Shown here in pieces: positions 36,912-46,441 of a stretch of DNA of 64,000 bases. Position numbers and translations under genes: made by a program. The DNA is from Flagellimonas taeanensis (GTDB lineage: Bacteria; Bacteroidota; Bacteroidia; Flavobacteriales; Flavobacteriaceae). The stretch lies in the NCBI RefSeq assembly GCF_003584105.1, contig NZ_QXFO01000026.1, positions 174,245-238,244 on the forward strand, in the 5' to 3' direction. The notes below the pieces were generated by a model. That model ran no database searches. It was given only the letters and a program-made list of their open reading frames with translations, and was not told where the DNA came from. The first letter of the stretch is position 1, and each line of letters opens with the position of its first letter.

Positions 36912-36919
36912 TACTTTTG
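36912..36919 (+). promoter_or_regulatory. -7 promoter box TACTTTTG of der
   Basis: A perfect TAnnTTTG box only 10 bases before the ATG at 36930. The message would have almost no leader, or the true start is the ATG at 36936. Confidence 0.5.
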
Positions 36920-36929
36920 CCAAAATTTA

Positions 36930-38237
36930 ATGCAGATGGGAGCTATCGTAGCTATCGTAGGGAGACCCAACGTAGGGAAATCCACTTTTTTCAATCGACT
37001 CATACAGCGTCGAGAAGCCATAGTGGATGCTGTGAGCGGTGTTACCCGCGATCGCCATTATGGAAAAAGTGACTGGAACGGCAAGGAATTTTCGTTGATC
37101 GATACGGGAGGATACGTATTGGGCAGCGATGATGTCTTTGAAAAAGAAATCGACAAGCAAGTGGAGTTGGCCATCGGGGAAGCCGATGCCATCATTTTTA
37201 TGGTGGATGTGGAATCTGGGGTCACGGGCATGGATGAAGATGTGGCCAAGCTGTTGCGCAAAGTCAACAAACCTGTCTTTTTGGCCGTGAACAAAGTGGA
37301 CAATCCCCAACGAATGGCCGATGCCGTGGAATTTTATGCCCTAGGATTGGGTGAATACTACACCCTGTCCAGCATCAATGGCAGTGGGACCGGGGAATTG
37401 TTGGATGCATTGGTGGAGGTGCTCCCCGATGTGAAGGAGGAAGAAAGTGAACTGCCCCGTTTTGCAGTGGTGGGTCGTCCGAATGCGGGAAAATCATCCT
37501 TTATCAATGCGTTGATCGGGGAGGACCGTTACATCGTTACCGATATTGCCGGAACCACTAGGGACAGTATCGACACCCGGTACAACCAGTTCGGCTTTGA
37601 GTTCAATTTGGTGGACACTGCAGGTATCCGTAGAAAGTCCAAGGTAAAGGAAGATTTGGAATTTTACTCTGTAATGCGCTCCATTCGTGCCATTGAACAT
37701 TGCGATGTATGTATCTTGATGTTGGATGCCACTAGGGGTTTTGACGGTCAGGTGGAGAATATCTTTTGGTTGGCCCAACGAAACAACAAGGGCATTGTGA
37801 TCCTGGTGAACAAATGGGATTTGGTGGAGAAGGATACCAACTCCGTAAAGGAATACACGGCCAAGATCAAAGAGGCCATCTCCCCATTTGAGGATGTTCC
37901 CATCCTTTTCATATCGGTGATGACCAAACAACGTATCTACAAGGCCATTGAGACCGCTGTGGATGTGTATAAAAACCGTTCAAAAAAGATCGTGACCCGA
38001 AAATTGAACGATATCATGCTGCCCATTATCGAGAACACCCCGCCACCGGCCTACAAGGGCAAATATGTGAAGATCAAGTTCTGTACCCAACTGCCAACGC
38101 CATATCCACAGTTTGCGTTCTTCTGCAATTTACCGCAGTATGTACGTGACCCCTATAAGCGTTTCTTGGAGAATAAGTTGCGGGAAAACTTTGATTTTAC
38201 CGGAGTGCCGATAACCATTTTTATGCGGAAGAAGTAG
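36930..38237 (+). CDS. der: Ribosome biogenesis GTPase Der (EngA)
   Basis: 435 residues with two tandem G domains: [14 protein letters not shown] with DTGGYV in the first, [14 protein letters not shown] with DTAGIRRK and NKWD in the second, then the C-terminal KH-like domain ([20 protein letters not shown]). Der acts in 50S subunit assembly. The ATG at 36930 gives MQMGAIV; the ATG at 36936 gives MGAIV, the more usual opening. The end converges on pbpC with nine bases between. Confidence 0.97.
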   Translation: MQMGAIVAIVGRPNVGKSTFFNRLIQRREAIVDAVSGVTRDRHYGKSDWNGKEFSLIDTGGYVLGSDDVFEKEIDKQVELAIGEADAIIFMVDVESGVTGMDEDVAKLLRKVNKPVFLAVNKVDNPQRMADAVEFYALGLGEYYTLSSINGSGTGELLDALVEVLPDVKEEESELPRFAVVGRPNAGKSSFINALIGEDRYIVTDIAGTTRDSIDTRYNQFGFEFNLVDTAGIRRKSKVKEDLEFYSVMRSIRAIEHCDVCILMLDATRGFDGQVENIFWLAQRNNKGIVILVNKWDLVEKDTNSVKEYTAKIKEAISPFEDVPILFISVMTKQRIYKAIETAVDVYKNRSKKIVTRKLNDIMLPIIENTPPPAYKGKYVKIKFCTQLPTPYPQFAFFCNLPQYVRDPYKRFLENKLRENFDFTGVPITIFMRKK

Positions 38238-38246
38238 CATATCTGG

Positions 38247-40619
38247 CTAATCTTCCGAAGCCCTTCGGACTTGCACCTCTTGTTGGATACGGTTGCCCGA
38301 ATTGTCCACCGCGGTAAGGACATACTCCCCGGGCTGTATGCCCAAGAGCAGTTCATGGAAGTTTTCCGTTTTCCCAATGTAAGTGTCATCCAGATACCAA
38401 TAGACAATCGCATTGTTCTGTTGATGTGCCAACTTTAGAACGATGTCTTGGGATCTGATTCCTAGGTCTTTTGGTAACAATACAGCTTCATTCGCTTTCG
38501 GATAGATGAATTCCATCAATTGGTTGTTCATTTCGGAACAATTGTCCATATAAGGCGGCAACTGTTTGTAATTGGGGTTGGAAAGTGCATAATAGTACTC
38601 AATGGTAGGAGGAAGTACAAACCAGTTTCGAGCCACCATATTTTCCAAAGGATAACATTCCGAGTTGACCCGATAGGTTTTCGAAGCGTCCAAGAACAAT
38701 TGCTGGTGGAAAGGGCAAGGCCCACTTCGAGTGCCATGGGTGGGCACATATTCTTTTTTGACATCGTCACAAAAAACGGAGGCCCTAAAGCCGCTTTGCG
38801 AACAAATGTCCACTTCCAGAAGGTCATCAAAAGGTTCTTGGAACCATCCACCTTGTGGGAGGGCGTCCAGCACATCGAACAACAAAGGGGCAGCTGCGGT
38901 GATTCCGGTCAGGCCAGGCCTTCCCTCACCATCGGCATTGCCGGCCCATACCCCAATGGCATATTTCGGCGTCACCCCAACCGCCCAGGCATCCTTGAAG
39001 CCAAAACTGGTTCCTGTTTTCCAAGCAATGGGTTGTGACGAATCAAAAAAGTGCCAGTTTTCATCCCCTTCGGGGCGGTTCACCTCATACATGGATTGAA
39101 AGGTGGCATAAATGGCCCCTGCGCCAAAAATGGGAGGGTCGAACTGCTGTTTTCCAAAATCGATTTCTTCTTCAACCAAATAACTGGCTTTCACAAACTC
39201 GTTGGTACGATAGGTACTGGAATGGGTCACATAATGGTTCAGGCCCGATGCCAGTGAGGCATAGGATTCTGTAACTTCCCAAAGGGAGCTTTCGGCCCCA
39301 CCCAATATCAAAGAAAGGCCATAATGGGAAGAAGGCCTGTTCAACGATTTCATGTTCATTTTGTGGAGCTTGTTGTAAAATTTTTGAAGTCCATATCCCC
39401 GCAACAAGCGCACTGCCGGCACATTCAAAGAGCGGGACAGGGCCCTGCTGGCAGGTACGGCTCCCATATAGGTTTTGTCAAAGTTTTGGGGATGATAGCC
39501 GTTGATGACGGTCGGGACATCCTCCACCAAGCTATGGGGCAACAACTGACCTTCATCCAACAGAGCTGCGAACAAAAAAGGTTTTAAGGTGCTACCGGTG
39601 CTTCGGCTTTTGGTGATGATGTCCACGTAGTTGGCATGCTCTTCTCCCGATGGGGAATTGCCCACATAACCCAAAACGTTGCGGGTTTCCACATTGAGTA
39701 CCAAAATGGCCAGATTATGGATTTCGTTGCTCTTCAACTGGCGATAGTGCCTTTCGGCCAAAAGATTCAATCGTTGCTGTAAGGACCTGTCAATGGAAGT
39801 GGTGATGCGTTCCCCGGGATGTTCGTTGCGGATACGTTCCGTAAGATGGGGTGCCACATCGGGCAAAGGGACTGGTTTTTGGGGCAGGGGTTCTGCAATG
39901 GCCAGGTCATAGGTTGTGGCGTCTATGGAACCTTTGTCCTTCAATTTTTTCAACAGATTATTTCGTTTTTCCAGGAGTATTTGCTCGTTCCTTCCCGGGA
40001 AAATGAGTGCCGGGGCATTGGGCAATACGGCAAGGGCCGCAGCCTGACCCCAACTTAACTCATGTGCAGGAATACCAAAATACCGCCAAGCGGCAGTTTC
40101 CAATCCTACCACGTTCCCACCATATGGAGTGTGGGACGCATACAATCGCAAAATCTCTTTTTTGGAGGACCTCAATTCCAATCGGGAGGCCATAAAGATT
40201 TCCACCACTTTTTCGCCATAGGTTCGTGACTTGTTTTTTCGGCTTAACCGAATGACTTGCTGGGTGATGGTGCTACCACCCCTTCGGGATTTTTTGGTGA
40301 GGTTATGCCCAATGGCCTTTACAATAGAGACGGGATTGAAACCTGGATGTTTGTAAAAATATTCATCCTCGAACATCAGGACACATTCTTCAAAACGTTT
40401 GGGAACCGAGTCTATTTCTGGGAACCGCCATTGACCGTCAGTGGCAATCCGTGCCCCGATCAAGGCCCCATCGGAACTGTTGACCACCGTTGAGGTAGGG
40501 TCCTCAAAAAGATTTTTGGGCAGACAGAACAACCACAAAACCAAGAAGGCCATGAAAATGGCCAACTTGATTTTATGTCGGTATGCAAATTTTTTTGATC
40601 GTTCCCAAAAATCGTTCAT
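38247..40619 (-). CDS. pbpC: Penicillin-binding protein 1C
   Basis: 790 residues. One N-terminal membrane helix (KLAIFMAFLVLWLFCLP), a GT51 glycosyltransferase domain (FEDEYFYKHPGFNPVSIVKA, RRGGSTITQQVIRLSR), a transpeptidase domain with SxxK in STGSTLKPF, SRSLN as second motif and KTGTSFG as third, and a C-terminal BiPBP_C domain ending in VQVRRASED. The ATG at 40619 is chosen over an open frame to 40724 because it leads straight to the helix. It follows an alpha-2-macroglobulin gene by 10 bases, the classical pbpC-yfhM pairing, thought to link cell-wall repair to protease trapping. Confidence 0.95.
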   Translation of the reverse strand: MNDFWERSKKFAYRHKIKLAIFMAFLVLWLFCLPKNLFEDPTSTVVNSSDGALIGARIATDGQWRFPEIDSVPKRFEECVLMFEDEYFYKHPGFNPVSIVKAIGHNLTKKSRRGGSTITQQVIRLSRKNKSRTYGEKVVEIFMASRLELRSSKKEILRLYASHTPYGGNVVGLETAAWRYFGIPAHELSWGQAAALAVLPNAPALIFPGRNEQILLEKRNNLLKKLKDKGSIDATTYDLAIAEPLPQKPVPLPDVAPHLTERIRNEHPGERITTSIDRSLQQRLNLLAERHYRQLKSNEIHNLAILVLNVETRNVLGYVGNSPSGEEHANYVDIITKSRSTGSTLKPFLFAALLDEGQLLPHSLVEDVPTVINGYHPQNFDKTYMGAVPASRALSRSLNVPAVRLLRGYGLQKFYNKLHKMNMKSLNRPSSHYGLSLILGGAESSLWEVTESYASLASGLNHYVTHSSTYRTNEFVKASYLVEEEIDFGKQQFDPPIFGAGAIYATFQSMYEVNRPEGDENWHFFDSSQPIAWKTGTSFGFKDAWAVGVTPKYAIGVWAGNADGEGRPGLTGITAAAPLLFDVLDALPQGGWFQEPFDDLLEVDICSQSGFRASVFCDDVKKEYVPTHGTRSGPCPFHQQLFLDASKTYRVNSECYPLENMVARNWFVLPPTIEYYYALSNPNYKQLPPYMDNCSEMNNQLMEFIYPKANEAVLLPKDLGIRSQDIVLKLAHQQNNAIVYWYLDDTYIGKTENFHELLLGIQPGEYVLTAVDNSGNRIQQEVQVRRASED

Positions 40620-40629
40620 GCAAAACTCA

Positions 40630-43600
40630 TCACTGTACCACTTTGATCCAATTGCCCTTGTTCCTCGCCTGGTGGTTGTTATCGTACATGGCCTCCACTT
40701 GGGCTCCGGGCAAATAATACTCACCTAGGAAAGAAGCATTCAGTTTGATGGTAAAGGTGGTCGATTTTTTTGCCCCCAAATCAAAATACAAGTGTGTTCG
40801 GTCATCGCGTGTATCCACATAATCCGCTTTGGCAGCATTGGCATCGACACCACCCGCGAAGGAAGTGTCCACGATTTCCCATCCACTGGGCACAATATGG
40901 GTCAATGCCACATTCTCAACATAGTCGTTGGAATTGTTGAAGACCGTGACGACTGCTTGGAATTCGGTTCCTTGTCGCAGCTCGGAAACATCCAACGCAT
41001 TGCCCAAGGCGTCCTTGTAAGCCACATTGAGGTTCAGGTTCTGCTGTTGGGCCAGCTCTTCTCCCACGGGCAATTTCCCGGTCTGGGTCAAAGTGGCATA
41101 AACAGTGTTGCCCTGTTTGTTGGTCACCTGTATTTCATTTTTGAAGGAGGTGATGGTAAGCCCCCGTTGCGCAATGGCCCTGTCTGTTTTTACAGAAATC
41201 TCCTTTCCGTTATTGGTGTAGGCAATATCGATGGATTTGCCACCATTTTTCATCACCATCTTGGAAAGGGAAAGAAGTGCAAATGCAGTTTCTTGGGTGC
41301 TGTACCAACTTTGGGAAGATAGGTCCTTGGCCAAGGAAACGGACAAATCTCGTTGCTTGGAATCCCCTAAAATCACCATGGTTTCCAATGCCATGGCCCT
41401 GTTTCGGAAAACAGAACCATAGGTTCTATAGTTATAATTGTTGGGCGTAAAGTTGATGTTTGCCTTTTGGGCAATCTCTTGGGCCACTTCTTTCTTTCCG
41501 GCCAGTGCGTAAGCAGCTGCCAAACGCCATTTCGCCTCATTGCTAAGATTCTTGGCTTCGCGAAGACGGTTCATGGCGGCCAATTCGGGCTGCTGTGCCA
41601 AGGCCAAAGTATAGAGGCGATAAGCCTGGGAAACATCGTCGTTGTATCCTGAACTTTGGTTGCTCCATTGACGGGCAGCCATTTTTTGGTATTTCAACCA
41701 GTTGGACAAGAAGGTCAGCGGTAACTGATAGCCCTGTTGTTTGGCTTCCAACATAAAATGTCCTGCATACGAGGTCCCCCAATCGTCGGCATTGCCGTAA
41801 CCGGGCCAATAACTGAGTCCACCTTCAGGGGTTTGGAAATCACCCAATTTTTTGATGGCCGCCTTTACATTTTTCTCGATGTCCTTTTTTCGTTCAAAAG
41901 TGATGTCGAGCACATCCACCAAGAACAATTGTGGGAAAGCTGCCGAAGTGGTCTGCTCCACACAACCATGGGGATATCTCAACAGGTAATCCATCCGCTT
42001 GCTGAAATCCATTGGGGGCAAGGTCGAGAATTCGATAAAGGCCTCATTGGTGCCCGAAGTACCAAAGGGTTCAAATGGAATCGCCATACTGCCATTGGCA
42101 TCGATGGTGTAGAGTTCGCTTTTGGTGGTGATGGGATTGGGGTTTTCCACATCGATCTCCGTTTTGCTGCTCGCACTTTCCCCGGCACCACTTGCCGATA
42201 CGGTAATGGTCTGGAACGCGGAAGCAGGTTTTACTTTGAAATCGAAGTTCACGATCTGTTCCCCAATGGCATTGAACGTAATGTTCTTCGTTGTTTCTCC
42301 AATAGGCTCCAAAGCTTTCCCCGCATCGATGGAAACCTTTACATTTTTCACTTTGGCTTCCATGGCGAATACGGTAACAGGAATGGTCACGGTCTCTCCG
42401 GGGGACAATTTCCTAGGGATGGAGGTCAGTACCATCAAAGGTTTACGGACAGGCGTGGTTTTTTCGGCATTTCCGTAAGCACTGTTTTTATTTCCAGCTA
42501 CGATCATGGTGCGTACCGAGCCTACGTAATTGGGCATGTTGATGGTATGCGATGCCTTTTCGCCAGCTTTCAGGGTGAATGGCCCCAAATAAGTGACCAC
42601 GGGTTTGAAGCGTTGTGCCTTACGGTTTTTCGCTCCTTCCCCAATACCGCCACCGCCGATGGCGTAAATGTTATCCACACTCACGGAGTAGGCACCCATC
42701 ACATCATCAAAAATATCAAAGGTCTTTACACCCAAGGCTTGTCGGGCGTAGAAGGAAGCATGGATGTCGGGGGTTTTAAAGCGGGTCAAGTCCAATAGAC
42801 CATCATCCACTACGGCCAAAGTATAGGTCATGGGCTTTTTGTTGCCTTCCGAAACGGTCACTTTGTACGATGACTCGGGTTCCAGCACTTCGGGCATGGA
42901 GATTTGTGGCTCCAACAAGGTGGCTGGATTCTCCACCAACAAGGGTACTACACCATACAAACGGATGGGCATATCGTTCGCCACTTGTCCGTGAGGTTGC
43001 AACAATGAGATGTTGATGTAGGCATTCGGTGCCATTTCCGCAGTGATGGGAATGGTAGCTTTGGTTTCCTTGGCCGAAGTTTCCACCCATTGCTGGGACA
43101 ATACTTCGGTGCCGTTTTCGATACTGATCAAGGCCCTTCCACCCCTGTCCGAAGGGAAGGTGATTGTAGCCTGTTCACCCAACTTGTAATTCTCTTTATC
43201 CGCAGAGAACACCAAGATCTTGGAGCTTTCGGAATCGCCAGAAGGTCTTCTCCACCAATTACGATAGAAATAGGCCGTGCGCCCTGTGGCGTGTCCAGCA
43301 TCATCGATCACCCGAATAAGGAAGCGTCCACCATCATCATCGGGCACATTCAGGTTGAAGCTGCCCTTTCCATCCGAGCCGGTGGTCACTGTCATTTCCT
43401 TGAATGGACTGTGTACGGTGGCATTCTCATATCGGGAAAGATTGTCGTACCCCCGGTTCCACCACCAACGCCATTCTATTTTGAATACTTGCACCTTTAG
43501 CTTTCGATTGCCGGATGGCCTGCCTTGATCGTCTACGGAGACCACACCAAAGGTGTTGTTCTCATCGGTCAGGAAAGAACCGTATTGTTTGGCTTCTGGA

Positions 43601-46182
43601 GAGCGAAGTCCCACAAAATGCGAGTAAGGAGCCACATTTTTGTTGAAGACATCGATGGAAAAATCCCCTCCGCCTTCAAACACTTTGGTCGTAAAGGTAG
43701 CCTGCAACATACCGGGCGCATTGCCGTTCACATTGATTTTTTCGTTGATGGCCAATTCCCCGTTCGCATCCAGTTTGGAAGAGATCCATTGGAGTTCCGT
43801 TTCATTGAAATCACGTGCCGGGTCTTGGAACACATAGTCCTTGAATTTTGGAAACGGGTTGTATGCTTGGTTCAAGGTGGCGTTGATGTCGATTTTCAGG
43901 TTACGGGCAGGTGCCCCGTGCAACCATTGTACGATGGCCTTTCCACTATTGTTGGTGTTGGCTTTCAGTACCTCATTGTCGAAAGAGAAATCCACTTTCA
44001 GGCGATTGGGCTTTACTGTGGCCACTTTGAGGGACTTGTTGAACTGGGCACCGCCAACAATGATCTTTGCGAACCAGTTGCCCGTTGGGGCATCGGCTTG
44101 TGTGGGGATGGGGAAGTAGTAGAAGTTTTCCTCTTTTTTGGCGAACAATCCTTCGGAAACTGGTATAGTTCCATCGGTCAATACATTGCGTTGGACCAGT
44201 TTGCCACGGGCATCGCTTACCTCTAAAGTTACCGGGTGCCCTTTGGGCAGGGGATTGGCCTTGTCATCCAATGCAAAGGTGAGGTGGATGATATCGCCTG
44301 GGCGGTGGACACCTCTCTCGGTATAGATGAACCCTTGCAGGCCGCGTTGCAATTCTTCCCCGGAAACATCAAAAGTGCTGAGAGACAGTGCATTTCCATC
44401 AGCCAGTTTGGCATAGGCGAAATTATTGTTCTTTTCGGCCACGGCAAAGGAAACGTTCTTTTCCCCGTCATAGATGCTGAGCCCAGATTCGTCCGTGGTG
44501 ACCTCGCCCAACAATTGCTGCTGGAAATTATACAGCTTGATCTTGGTATTGGCCTCCGGTTTGGTGGTCAATAGGTTGGTGGCCGCAAAATGATAGGATT
44601 GGTTCTTCCCTTTTTTTACGATCAGACCAAGGTCACTGCCCAAAAGATTGGTGGAAGCAATCCGCTCATAATTGTAATAGGCCCTGTGGCACGGATTTTC
44701 ACGTTCCTCCCAATTGTAATCGTAGTTTCTCCAATAATAGACCTCATTGTCCCAGTAGCGCTCTTCCAAGGACTCATCGTCCATGTCTTGGGAAGCATAA
44801 TCGGTGTCGGTTTCTTCAGTGGTTTCGGGTCTATCACAAGCATAGGTGGTATGTTCCTTTTTGAAACTGAACTCGACACGGTACAGGGACCCTGGGTGGA
44901 CTTTGACCAAATTGGATAGATCCAAGGCGTGGGCCTTCCAATAGCTGGAATTCTCCTTGCCGTTTTCGGTCAAGGGAATCACTTTGTAGGCCACTCTTCG
45001 TCCCACAGGTCGAAAATCAGGGTCATAGTCCTGGGTGAGCTCATAGTTTTGGAGGTATTGGAGCATGTTGTTTTCAAAGACCTGGATGACCCGGACTTCA
45101 ACGGCAGATAGGTTCACGGTCTCAAAATAGATGGGCGTGGACGCTGCGTTGGGCAAAATGGTCCCTTTGGAAATAAGACGGACAGCGGGTTTCAACTGTT
45201 CAAAGGAGACCAGCTCGGAAAAGGTATTTTTGAGGGCAAAGCCATATTCGCTTTTGATGCCCTCGAAGGCATTCACGCGCACTTCGCCCAAAATCCGGTT
45301 GGAAGGATAGACCCGCAACACATTGCCATCGATCTCATACCGAAGATTCTCGGCATTTTCAATGGTCACCAGACCGTTCAGGTTTTGATTCTGTTTGAGG
45401 GGTTCGGAGAAATTCAGGGTCAGCACTGCATTGGGTAATGATGAGGTCTTGGCATCGACCACTACAAATTTGTTCAGGCCGGGGATGGTATAGTTTTCAG
45501 AGCCCTCATTTTCGATGCCCAATTCCTTTCCTGTCCAACTGATGGTCAGTTCACTATCTTCCGTTTTTCTGGAGATGCTGTCAATCTTGAAACTGAAATA
45601 TTGTGCATTTTCAGAGGCATTGTCCCATTTTACGGCAACTGCTTTGTCCCCCTGCTTCACGGAAAGGATACTGCCTATTTTGGACCCTTCCAAAATGTCG
45701 GATGCATCCAAAGTCCCCGTCAGATATTGCCAGTCCTTGCTGTACGATTGCAGGTTCCCCAAGTTGATCTTGAAGTTTGGGGCAATGGTCTTGAAACTAA
45801 AGGTGTATTTTTTGAACTCACTTTTAATGTCCTCAAAAAGTTGGTTCAGGGCCAGTGTCACCACATACTCGGTATTGGGTTTGAGGTATTCGGATGGCTG
45901 GAATGTGATTTCACGGCCATTTTCGATGACCAGTTTGCCTTCCACGCTAGGGGAGATCTTCAGATATTCCTTTGGAAGTTCCTGGGTCAGTTCAAACTGC
46001 TCCAACTGTTGCGCCAGGGCAATATGGATGGGAGAGGAAATACTTTGGTTGCCCTGGGTGTGGTAACTGATGTAGTCCTTGAATTTGAAGAGGTTATCGG
46101 TTTCACTGGAATCTCCCTTTTTTTTACAGGAGACGGCCAAAATCAGCAAGAAAACAGAGAAAATTCTAAAAAAATGGGACAT
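40630..46182 (-). CDS. Bacterial alpha-2-macroglobulin, thioester lipoprotein
   Basis: 1850 residues. Lipoprotein signal (LILAVSC, Cys19), many MG-type beta domains, and the thioester motif at Cys1407 in PHGCVEQTTSA, followed by the helical thioester domain (LSYWPGYGNADDWGTSYAGH). Such proteins are anchored in the periplasm, trap attacking proteases and bind them covalently. Active thioester Cys and Gln are both intact. The bait region, expected before the thioester domain, cannot be placed by eye. Just upstream of pbpC (10-base gap), same strand. Confidence 0.95.
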   Translation of the reverse strand: MSHFFRIFSVFLLILAVSCKKKGDSSETDNLFKFKDYISYHTQGNQSISSPIHIALAQQLEQFELTQELPKEYLKISPSVEGKLVIENGREITFQPSEYLKPNTEYVVTLALNQLFEDIKSEFKKYTFSFKTIAPNFKINLGNLQSYSKDWQYLTGTLDASDILEGSKIGSILSVKQGDKAVAVKWDNASENAQYFSFKIDSISRKTEDSELTISWTGKELGIENEGSENYTIPGLNKFVVVDAKTSSLPNAVLTLNFSEPLKQNQNLNGLVTIENAENLRYEIDGNVLRVYPSNRILGEVRVNAFEGIKSEYGFALKNTFSELVSFEQLKPAVRLISKGTILPNAASTPIYFETVNLSAVEVRVIQVFENNMLQYLQNYELTQDYDPDFRPVGRRVAYKVIPLTENGKENSSYWKAHALDLSNLVKVHPGSLYRVEFSFKKEHTTYACDRPETTEETDTDYASQDMDDESLEERYWDNEVYYWRNYDYNWEERENPCHRAYYNYERIASTNLLGSDLGLIVKKGKNQSYHFAATNLLTTKPEANTKIKLYNFQQQLLGEVTTDESGLSIYDGEKNVSFAVAEKNNNFAYAKLADGNALSLSTFDVSGEELQRGLQGFIYTERGVHRPGDIIHLTFALDDKANPLPKGHPVTLEVSDARGKLVQRNVLTDGTIPVSEGLFAKKEENFYYFPIPTQADAPTGNWFAKIIVGGAQFNKSLKVATVKPNRLKVDFSFDNEVLKANTNNSGKAIVQWLHGAPARNLKIDINATLNQAYNPFPKFKDYVFQDPARDFNETELQWISSKLDANGELAINEKINVNGNAPGMLQATFTTKVFEGGGDFSIDVFNKNVAPYSHFVGLRSPEAKQYGSFLTDENNTFGVVSVDDQGRPSGNRKLKVQVFKIEWRWWWNRGYDNLSRYENATVHSPFKEMTVTTGSDGKGSFNLNVPDDDGGRFLIRVIDDAGHATGRTAYFYRNWWRRPSGDSESSKILVFSADKENYKLGEQATITFPSDRGGRALISIENGTEVLSQQWVETSAKETKATIPITAEMAPNAYINISLLQPHGQVANDMPIRLYGVVPLLVENPATLLEPQISMPEVLEPESSYKVTVSEGNKKPMTYTLAVVDDGLLDLTRFKTPDIHASFYARQALGVKTFDIFDDVMGAYSVSVDNIYAIGGGGIGEGAKNRKAQRFKPVVTYLGPFTLKAGEKASHTINMPNYVGSVRTMIVAGNKNSAYGNAEKTTPVRKPLMVLTSIPRKLSPGETVTIPVTVFAMEAKVKNVKVSIDAGKALEPIGETTKNITFNAIGEQIVNFDFKVKPASAFQTITVSASGAGESASSKTEIDVENPNPITTKSELYTIDANGSMAIPFEPFGTSGTNEAFIEFSTLPPMDFSKRMDYLLRYPHGCVEQTTSAAFPQLFLVDVLDITFERKKDIEKNVKAAIKKLGDFQTPEGGLSYWPGYGNADDWGTSYAGHFMLEAKQQGYQLPLTFLSNWLKYQKMAARQWSNQSSGYNDDVSQAYRLYTLALAQQPELAAMNRLREAKNLSNEAKWRLAAAYALAGKKEVAQEIAQKANINFTPNNYNYRTYGSVFRNRAMALETMVILGDSKQRDLSVSLAKDLSSQSWYSTQETAFALLSLSKMVMKNGGKSIDIAYTNNGKEISVKTDRAIAQRGLTITSFKNEIQVTNKQGNTVYATLTQTGKLPVGEELAQQQNLNLNVAYKDALGNALDVSELRQGTEFQAVVTVFNNSNDYVENVALTHIVPSGWEIVDTSFAGGVDANAAKADYVDTRDDRTHLYFDLGAKKSTTFTIKLNASFLGEYYLPGAQVEAMYDNNHQARNKGNWIKVVQ

Positions 46183-46441
46183 GTTAAAACTTGGAATTGG
46201 TTAGACATGATTTTGCCCAACCAAGATAGCTAAAATTGGACAAGATGATCCGGTAAGTTTACGGATGGTTGTTTTGAATTGATATATGGGGCAAAGGACT
46301 TGCATTTATTGTAAAAAAAATAACATTTTGAGCAGTTATCCATAAATTTTTCTCAAAGTTTAGTTAAATCGACTTCTCTTAATTTACCAAACCAATATTT
46401 TGGAGTCCAAACCAAGATGAACCAAAAAAACAAACAGCCCA

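Noticed and set aside
38254..38269. TCCGAAG/CTTCGGA hairpin between der and pbpC as a shared terminator
   Set aside because: It lies inside the end of pbpC and has no T-run.
41737..42798. Long plus-strand open frame inside the alpha-2-macroglobulin gene
   Set aside because: It is antisense to a clear gene, with no signal or family motif; codon bias explains it.
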